A stretch of 64,000 nt of DNA, taken from NCBI RefSeq assembly GCF_023898315.1, contig NC_064625.1:100922269-100986268 (forward strand). Reading direction: 5' to 3'. Every line of letters begins with the position of its first letter. The first letter of the stretch is position 1. The notes beneath the pieces were generated by a model. The model searched no databases, was not told the origin of the DNA, and saw only the letters and a program-made list of their open reading frames with translations. Below are positions 58,462 through 64,000 of this stretch, piece after piece. The stretch is from Schistocerca nitens (taxonomy: Eukaryota; Arthropoda; Insecta; Orthoptera; Acrididae). The position numbers and the translations under genes were made by a program.

Positions 58462-58643
58462 ATCGGCTGCCGCCTCGACCGAACCCAGTTCCCCCTGACC
58501 AGCCATAGTGTACGGATCTCCGTGCCGGCACGTTCACAGGAGCTCAGTCCGTCAGTTCACCTGATGATGGCGACATGTACGATCGCCGAAATATTGTGCG
58601 CGTTGGACACTGTAGACCGGCAGTACACCCGTGGATATTTTGA
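58365..58643 (+). repeat. Right inverted terminal repeat of the PLE
   Basis: Inverted partner of 55659-55937. It overlaps the last 97 bases of the coding frame. Confidence 0.93.
58561..58591 (+). ncRNA. Hammerhead-like ribozyme core, right copy
   Basis: Identical core to the left copy, on the + strand: CTGATGA at 58561-58567, stem GGCGA/TCGCC, GAAA at 58588-58591. Confidence 0.55.
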
Positions 58644-58653
58644 CTCGATTATT

Positions 58654-59199
58654 CTTCACAATGTTGCTAAGCTAAGTGTCAAGTCACTGTTAACCAGATT
58701 CACATTAGATACACTTGTATATCCTTGATCGGAAGCAAAGTCAATTAGGTCTGCTACACTTGCACCGAAACACACTGGTAGATCCATTGTTCTGTAGACA
58801 ATGTGGGCTGGCACACAAAGTCCATTAACGAAGAAAAGAAGCACAAAGCAATTCGCGAACATACGATGACAATGTCGGGGTCACTACTGTCGAAGTTACA
58901 TGTCTTACAGCGATAATAACACCCTTTAGATGTCAAATATATATTTATATAAACATATAAGAAAGCGAATACAACATCGCTATACAAACGTAGCGCACCG
59001 AGTAAGCATAGACAGAGATAAATCAAAGCTGTTTGAGTCCAAAGATATGGTGCTTTACGTTAGAGGCGCCACATACTTAATGCAATTTGGCACTTTTGCA
59101 CTGTCATTTTTACAACACTTGTAAATAAATATTTTCCAGGAGACAGCTTCTTGGCATCAGAAGTGCGGCATATTTACAAAATTCAGTTTGCAAGATACT
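58654..59199 (-). other. Possible Gypsy LTR or leader, displaced by the PLE insertion
   Basis: It directly continues the sequence interrupted at 55614 and lies upstream of gag on the minus strand, where a 5' LTR is expected. No LTR ends or primer-binding site could be identified. Confidence 0.35.
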
Positions 59200-61510
59200 G
59201 TGATACTGAGTCAAATTAGTTTTGCAGAACATAAAAATTACAGATTTTGTACAGATATGTGTTTTGTTAATGGCCTTTAAGTAATTAAAATTACAGATTT
59301 TGTAATGATATGTATTTCGTTAAGGGCCTTTAGGTGACTTGGCAGCCTACTAAACAATTGTGACCCTGAGTGATATACACCTTTCTTCCACAGGATGGTA
59401 TAACAATTATCTCTGTGTATGTCATTACTTGAACTCGTATGGTATTCACGCTAAGTTTTAGTTTGAATAAATATGTTTTCCTTTTTTAGCATCCCCTTTT
59501 TTTCGTTTATGACAATCTCGAGTACATAGATACATGGTAGGGATGAATCCTAAGTTCTTTAAAGAATGGTGTACATGTTTTTGGCTATTTGCATTTTCCC
59601 TTATCCTCATAATCTTTTTTTGTTTCTAGAAAGTTGTTATGCTGCTAGGGGAATTTCCCCAGAATACGATGTATCTCAAAAGTGAATGTATGTGTGCATA
59701 ATACACCTCTCCAACTGTTTCAGTACTTGTATTCTTCCATATAATTCTCATTGCATAGGTCATTTTACATACTTTAGAATTTAAGGATGTGGTGTGGGAA
59801 TTCCATTTAAGATTATCTAGTAAGTAAATACCAAGGAATTTTGTTTCAATGACACTTAATTTTTTGGTTTTCCAACGACAAACTTGGTTTTAATGGATTA
59901 TTATTTTGCTGTGTGTAGAAGTGTATGGCAACTGTTTTTTGAGGGTTTATCAGTAGCTTATTCTTCACAGACCACTCTGAAATCTTTTAATTGTGACTTT
60001 AGCAGACAGACTAAGAGTTTGTTCATTTCCACCTTCAATCAACACACTGGTTTGTCTGTACACAGGACTGGTTTGGACTGTAGGACATGTAGAGGGAAGT
60101 CATTTATGAAAAGAAAAAATAGAAAGGGACCATGGGTTAATGTGGAAGGTTTTGAGCGATAAGCTTGGAGTTTTTTCCCCGTATGTTTGATCTCTGTTAC
60201 CTGAGAGCGATTTTCTAAGTAGGACTTCAGCGTCTCACTTGGCAGACTTCTTACACCATAATACCCTAACTTAGAAGAATTTCATGATCTGTTAGATCAA
60301 AGCCTTTTATTAATCTAGAAAAATTCCCAAAACATGTCTGGGATTATCCACACCATTTAAAGTGTGATTGATGAGGGCGAAACCGGCTGTTGCAGTACTG
60401 CACTGTGGCCTGAAGCCATGCTGATAATATTATTTTTGTTAATAAGTTAGTTAATTGTGACAGAACTAATTTTTTGAAGATTTTTGAATAGCGTGACAGG
60501 AATGGCAGAGGCCTGTAGTTGCCCATCTGCTGCCAATCACCCTTTTTTCAAAGAGGTACAACTTTTGCAGTTTTCAGCAGCTGTGGGAAGATGCTACATG
60601 ACAGTGAAGAACTGCAGACATGTAGCAGGGGTGTGAGTATCTGTTCTGCCGATATCATTACAATTTAGTCTGGCACATCATCAGCTCCATCTGAATGTTT
60701 ATTTTCTAGTGACTTACTGGTATGTAACAGTTCTTCCCTGCTTATTGGCTAAAGGAACCTGGATGCGTTGTTTACACCTATTTCAGAAATTTCTTCTAAT
60801 ATTTTATTTGATGTGTTTCTCATTTGTTTCTTCGCTAGCTCACCAGCAATTCTGGTATAGTAAGTACTGAAATGACTGTCAACTAATTTAGAGTACGTGA
60901 TCTCGTTTCCAGCCTGTGACAGTGCAATATTTTTGTGTGTTGTTACCTTCCCAGTAAGATTCTGTACCATGTTCCACATAGTCCTAGTTTTGTTTGAAAA
61001 TTTCACAAGAAATTTGTGATTTTCTCTTAATGTTGCTTCCTTTATGACATGAGTCAGTCGTGTTTTTTGAAGAAGTGAGCAAATTCTTGGCTGCTACCTG
61101 TTTTTGATAGTCAAAAAGTTCTCATTTTCTTTTTCCAAGATACTTTGATGTGATCAATGTTTTGGATCTGCTGGAGCCTTTACAAATTATTTTCTTTTTT
61201 GAAAATCCCATTTCAAAACAATACATGTAAATTACCTGGAAGTTATCCAGTTTTTTATCTGTGTTGTAACTGTTACAGATTTTTATCCCATTAGAGGGTG
61301 TTTAGCATGTGTTTAATGTTCAGTATTTTGCTTACTGTATTTGCAGATAACACTTTCATCTCCATGTAGGATGTTACTGTCACAAACAGCCAGGAACTGT
61401 GCACTGTTGCCACTATGGCCAGTTTTAAAGTTGTCTGTGATGTGTTTGTCTATTTTCACAAAAATCTGATCAATAGGTGTAGCGCTAGTTTTTGTTACGT
61501 GTTATAACTT
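59200..61510 (-). mobile_element. Antisense LINE (CR1/jockey-like), decayed
   Basis: On the minus strand, in order: DQIFVKIDKHITDNFKTGHS (end of the endonuclease, near 61440), KFSNKTRTMWNMVQNLTGKV (linker, 61000), GADDVPD and KTAKVVPLFEK (start of RT, 60690-60540), MGNYRPLPFLSRYSKIFKKL (60526), GFRPQCSTATAGFALINHTL (60390), and KFLGIYLLDNLKWNSHTTSL (59840). The last is the block after RT motif C, followed by a C-terminal segment with TCTPFFKELRI. Motif C itself (xADD) was not found, and many stops are present. The 5' part of the endonuclease is missing. Confidence 0.8.
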
Positions 61511-61781
61511 TCTTAGGGGTTATTTTTACTTATCGTACCTGGCAATCTGTCGCAGCATAAGTCCTGAAAAAAAAATTTTAAAAATAAAAAAAATAAACCA
61601 ACTATAAAGTTATTTTTTAAATAATTAATCCTGTTTCTTTATTTCCACTGAACATTTATTATAATCCCAAATTATTAAAAGGATCTTGACAAATCTGAAA
61701 TAAGTTGTGATATACTTACAATAATGAAATATCCACGACAAGCTACATGCTTTCTGAAACTTCCTGGCAGATTAAAACTGT

Positions 61782-61857
61782 GTGCCCGACCGAGACTCGA
61801 ACTCGGGACCTTTGCCTTTCGCGGGCAAGTGCTCTACCAACTGAGCTACCGAAGCAC
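61782..61857 (-). pseudogene. tRNA-like sequence, well preserved
   Basis: 76 nt with acceptor GTGCTTC/CGGGCAC, D arm GCTC/GAGC, anticodon stem TTGCC/GGCAA and T arm CCGAG/CTCGG. The anticodon loop is CGCGAAA, so position 33 is G instead of the near-universal U. If read as a tRNA, positions 34-36 would be CGA (Ser). Function as a tRNA is doubtful, but pol III boxes seem intact. Confidence 0.7.
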
Positions 61858-62081
61858 GACTCACGCCCGGCCCTCACAGCTTTACTTCTGCCAGTATCTC
61901 GTCTCCTACCTTCCAAACTTTACAGAAGCTCTCCTGCGAACCTGGAGAACTAGCACTCCTGAAAGAAAGGATATTGCGGAGACACGGCTTAGCCACAGCC
62001 TGGGGGATGTTTGCAGAATGAGATTTTCACTCTGCAGCGGAGTGTGCGCTGATATGAAACTTCCTGGCAGATTAAAACTGT

Positions 62082-62157
62082 GTGCCCGACCGAGACTCGA
62101 ACTCGGGACCTTTGCCTTTCGCGGGCAAGTGCTCTACCAACTGAGCTACCGAGGCAC
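62082..62157 (-). pseudogene. tRNA-like sequence, tandem copy
   Basis: Same as 61782-61857 with one base change in the acceptor arm region. Confidence 0.7.
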
Positions 62158-62244
62158 GACTCACGCCCGGCCCTCACAGCTTTACTTCTGCCAGTATCTC
62201 GTCTCCTACCTTCCAAACTTTACAGAAGCTCTCCTGCGAACCTG

Positions 62245-62731
62245 TCCAAAATCACACCAAATACTGACGACCACTACCAACATGACTGTAACTATTTATA
62301 GATTCTTAACAATCCTCAGCATTGTTTATAATGAATATTTGATTTACTAACAATTAAAATTTATACAAAAAATTGAAAATATATATCTGATTGTATATTT
62401 ACTTCAGAACAGCTACTACACTATGATATTAGTACATGTCTGTTATTTCATTCAAGAATAAATTCTCAAATAAGAAATTACAATAATATATTTACATTTT
62501 TTATTAATTACTAGAGACTCCCTTCAAGGGAATTGTTTCCTTCATTTACATAGCTTCTAGACTTTGAAGTGAAACAAATTAAACAGTTATTATCTCAGTT
62601 ATATTTTTTTCTAGTCAAGTTACACATTTTGTTTACATGTGCGATCCTGAATTAGACTGGAAAATGTTCGTTTTAAATGGGTCTTAATGCGCTGTTACGT
62701 TTCAGTCTGTAGGAGAGTTTATTGCAATATA
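62245..62731. other. No gene recognised
   Basis: Very AT-rich; nothing recognisable. Confidence 0.5.
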
Positions 62732-64000
62732 CACTCCTGGAAATGGAAAAAAGAACACATTGACACCGGTGTGTCAGACCCACCATACTTGCTCCGGACA
62801 CTGCGAGAGGGCTGTACAAGCAATGATCACACGCACGGAACAGCGGACACACCAGGAACCGTGGTGTTGGCCGTCGAATGGCGCTAGCTGCGCAGCATTT
62901 GTGCACCGCCGCCGTCAGTGTCAGCCAGTTTTCCGTGGCATACGGAGCTCCATCGCAGTCTTTAACACTGGTAGCATGCCGCGACAGCATGGACGTGAAC
63001 CGTATGTGCAGTTGACGGACTTTGAGCGAGGGCGTATAGTGGGCATGCGGGAGGCCGGGTGGACGTACCGCCGAATTGCTCAACACGTGGGGCGTGAGGT
63101 CTCCACAGTACATCGATGTTGTCGCCAGTGGTCGGCGGAAGGTGCACGTGCCCGTCGACCTGGGACCGGACCGCAGCGACGCACGGATGCATGCCAAGAC
63201 CGTAGGATCCTACGCAGTGCCATAGGGGACCGCACCGCCACTTCCCAGCAAATTAGGGACACTGTTGCTCCTGGGGTATCGGCGAGGACCATTCGCAACC
63301 GTCTCCATGAAGCTGGGCTACGGTCCCGCACACCATTAGGCCGTCTTCCGCTCACGCCCCAACATCGTGCAGCCCGCCTCCAGTGGTGTCGCGACAGGCG
63401 TGAATGGAGGGACGAATGGAGACGTGTCGTCTTCAGCGATGAGAGTCGCTTCTGCCTTGGTGCCAATGATGGTCGTATGCGTGTTTGGCGCCGTGCAGGT
63501 GAGCGCCACAATCAGGACTGCATACGACCGAGGCACACAGGGCCAACACTCGGCATCATGGTGTGGGGAGCGATCTCCTACACTGGCCGTACACCACTGG
63601 TGATCGTCGAGGGGACACTGAATAGTGCACGGTACATCCAAACCGTCATCGAACCCATCGTTCTACCATTCCTAGACCGGCAAGGGAACTTGCTGTTCCA
63701 ACAGGACAATGCACGTCCGCATGTATCCCGTGCCACCCAACATGCTCTAGAAGGTGTAAGTCAACTACCCTGGCCAGCAAGATCTCCGGATCTGTCCCCC
63801 ATTGAGCATGTTTGGGACTGGATGAAGCGTCGTCTCACGCGGTCTGCACGTCCAGCACGAACGCTGGTCCAACTGAGGCGCCAGGTGGAAATGGCATGGC
63901 AAGCCGTTCCACAGGACTACATCCAGCATCTCTACAATCGTCTCCATGGGAGAATAGCAGCCTGCATTGCTGCGAAAGGTGGATATACACTGTACTAGTG
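62732..64000 (+). mobile_element. Tc1-like transposon, right end outside the window
   Basis: The left end starts CACTCCTGGAAATGGAAAAA just after TA (62730-62731). The transposase frame is complete. The right inverted repeat would lie beyond 64000 and cannot be checked. Confidence 0.88.
62976..63998 (+). CDS. Tc1-like transposase, full-length, DD32E spacing
   Basis: 340 codons without interruption, from MPRQHGREPYVQLTDFERG to a TAG at 63996-63998. The start was chosen because conserved Tc1-like sequence begins here; the open frame extends further upstream but that part has no family resemblance. N-terminal helix-turn-helix segments are WTYRRIAQHVGREVSTV and SARTIRNRLHEAGLRSR. The catalytic residues are Asp155 (FSDESRF), Asp244 (QQDNARPH) and Glu277 (SPDLSPIEHVW). 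All three are present, with 32 residues between the second and third, two fewer than canonical Tc1. The protein would cut and paste DNA flanked by its inverted repeats. It is the only transposase in the window with a complete triad and frame. Confidence 0.94.
   Translation: MPRQHGREPYVQLTDFERGRIVGMREAGWTYRRIAQHVGREVSTVHRCCRQWSAEGARARRPGTGPQRRTDACQDRRILRSAIGDRTATSQQIRDTVAPGVSARTIRNRLHEAGLRSRTPLGRLPLTPQHRAARLQWCRDRREWRDEWRRVVFSDESRFCLGANDGRMRVWRRAGERHNQDCIRPRHTGPTLGIMVWGAISYTGRTPLVIVEGTLNSARYIQTVIEPIVLPFLDRQGNLLFQQDNARPHVSRATQHALEGVSQLPWPARSPDLSPIEHVWDWMKRRLTRSARPARTLVQLRRQVEMAWQAVPQDYIQHLYNRLHGRIAACIAAKGGYTLY

Larger units (their letters stand above)
55625..58643 (+). mobile_element. Penelope-like retroelement, apparently complete
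   Basis: The 3,019-bp element is flanked by an 11-bp direct repeat ACTCGATTATT (55614-55624 and 58643-58653, sharing the terminal base). Its ends are inverted copies (55659-55937 and 58365-58643). The left end has about 34 further bases that are an inverted copy of the sequence around 55985-56020, near the start of the coding frame. This terminal organisation is typical of PLEs, which often have terminal repeats in unusual arrangements. A single uninterrupted 898-codon frame occupies most of it. It sits in the 5' region of the Gypsy fragment. Confidence 0.95.
61755..62244. repeat. 300-bp tandem repeat (1.6 copies) with tRNA-like sequences
   Basis: 61755-61944 and 62055-62244 align exactly 300 bp apart with a single mismatch in 190 bp (A at 61853, G at 62153). 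Both belong to the tRNA-like repeat family also found at 22072-22880, 48160 and 50980-51300. The near-identity indicates recent duplication or gene conversion. Confidence 0.95.

Noticed and set aside
61782-61857. Functional tRNA gene (anticodon CGA)
   Set aside because: The anticodon loop lacks U33, the acceptor stem has a mismatch, and the sequence is part of a dispersed 300-bp repeat.

Overview
The window looks like AT-rich nuclear DNA from an insect with a large, repeat-filled genome. The repeat mixture suggests an orthopteran such as a locust or grasshopper, but that is inference. No bacterial-type operon, rRNA, CRISPR array or phage gene is visible. Most of the 64 kb is layered transposable elements, many nested inside one another, and almost all of the long open reading frames belong to them.

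The only host gene I can support is the 3' end of a Rab27-type small GTPase on the + strand. One exon lies at 12843-12955. The last coding exon lies at 24408-24627 and ends in the prenylation motif Cys-Ser-Cys. The exons join in phase 2 across an 11,452-bp intron filled with mobile elements. No earlier Rab27 exon was found, so the upstream intron is at least 12.8 kb long or the 5' exons lie outside the window.

Layout: 1-3061, decayed Penelope-like element (PLE) with inverted arms, split by a Tc1-like DD36E element; 3826-5154, Tc1/mariner-superfamily element of the DD41D type; 6640-9235, large inverted repeat holding a decayed transposase and a foldback element; 9251-10594, Tc1-like element with both inverted ends; 10597-11335, LINE piece; 11905-12285, foldback repeat. 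The Rab27 intron (12956-24407) holds a mariner remnant, two tRNA-derived SINEs, a 2-kb LINE, a cluster of 300-bp units carrying tRNA-like sequences, and a decayed transposase. A foldback repeat sits 70 bp after the Rab27 stop. At 27064-29075 one mariner is nested in another; the inner one keeps a full-length transposase frame but has lost its third catalytic Asp. 33520-34659 is an internally deleted mariner; 34950-35790 and 38567-38940 are LINE pieces.

The right third holds a full-length LINE with RNase H (39511-45629, 7-bp target-site duplication) and a second LINE with an SGNH-like domain (48449-53320), broken by a 1.5-kb TA-flanked element, tRNA-like repeats and a mariner. After it come a Gypsy gag-protease fragment (53440-55613), an apparently intact Penelope-like element (55625-58643, 898-residue frame, inverted terminal repeats, 11-bp target-site duplication), an antisense LINE (59200-61510), a 300-bp tandem repeat with tRNA-like sequences, and a Tc1-like element with a full-length transposase whose right end lies outside the window.

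The most interesting items are the intact Penelope-like element with hammerhead-like cores in both inverted repeats, similar CTGANGA-hairpin-GAAA cores in unrelated-looking foldback repeats, the DD32E spacing in the last transposase, and the tRNA-like 300-bp unit repeated at four loci.
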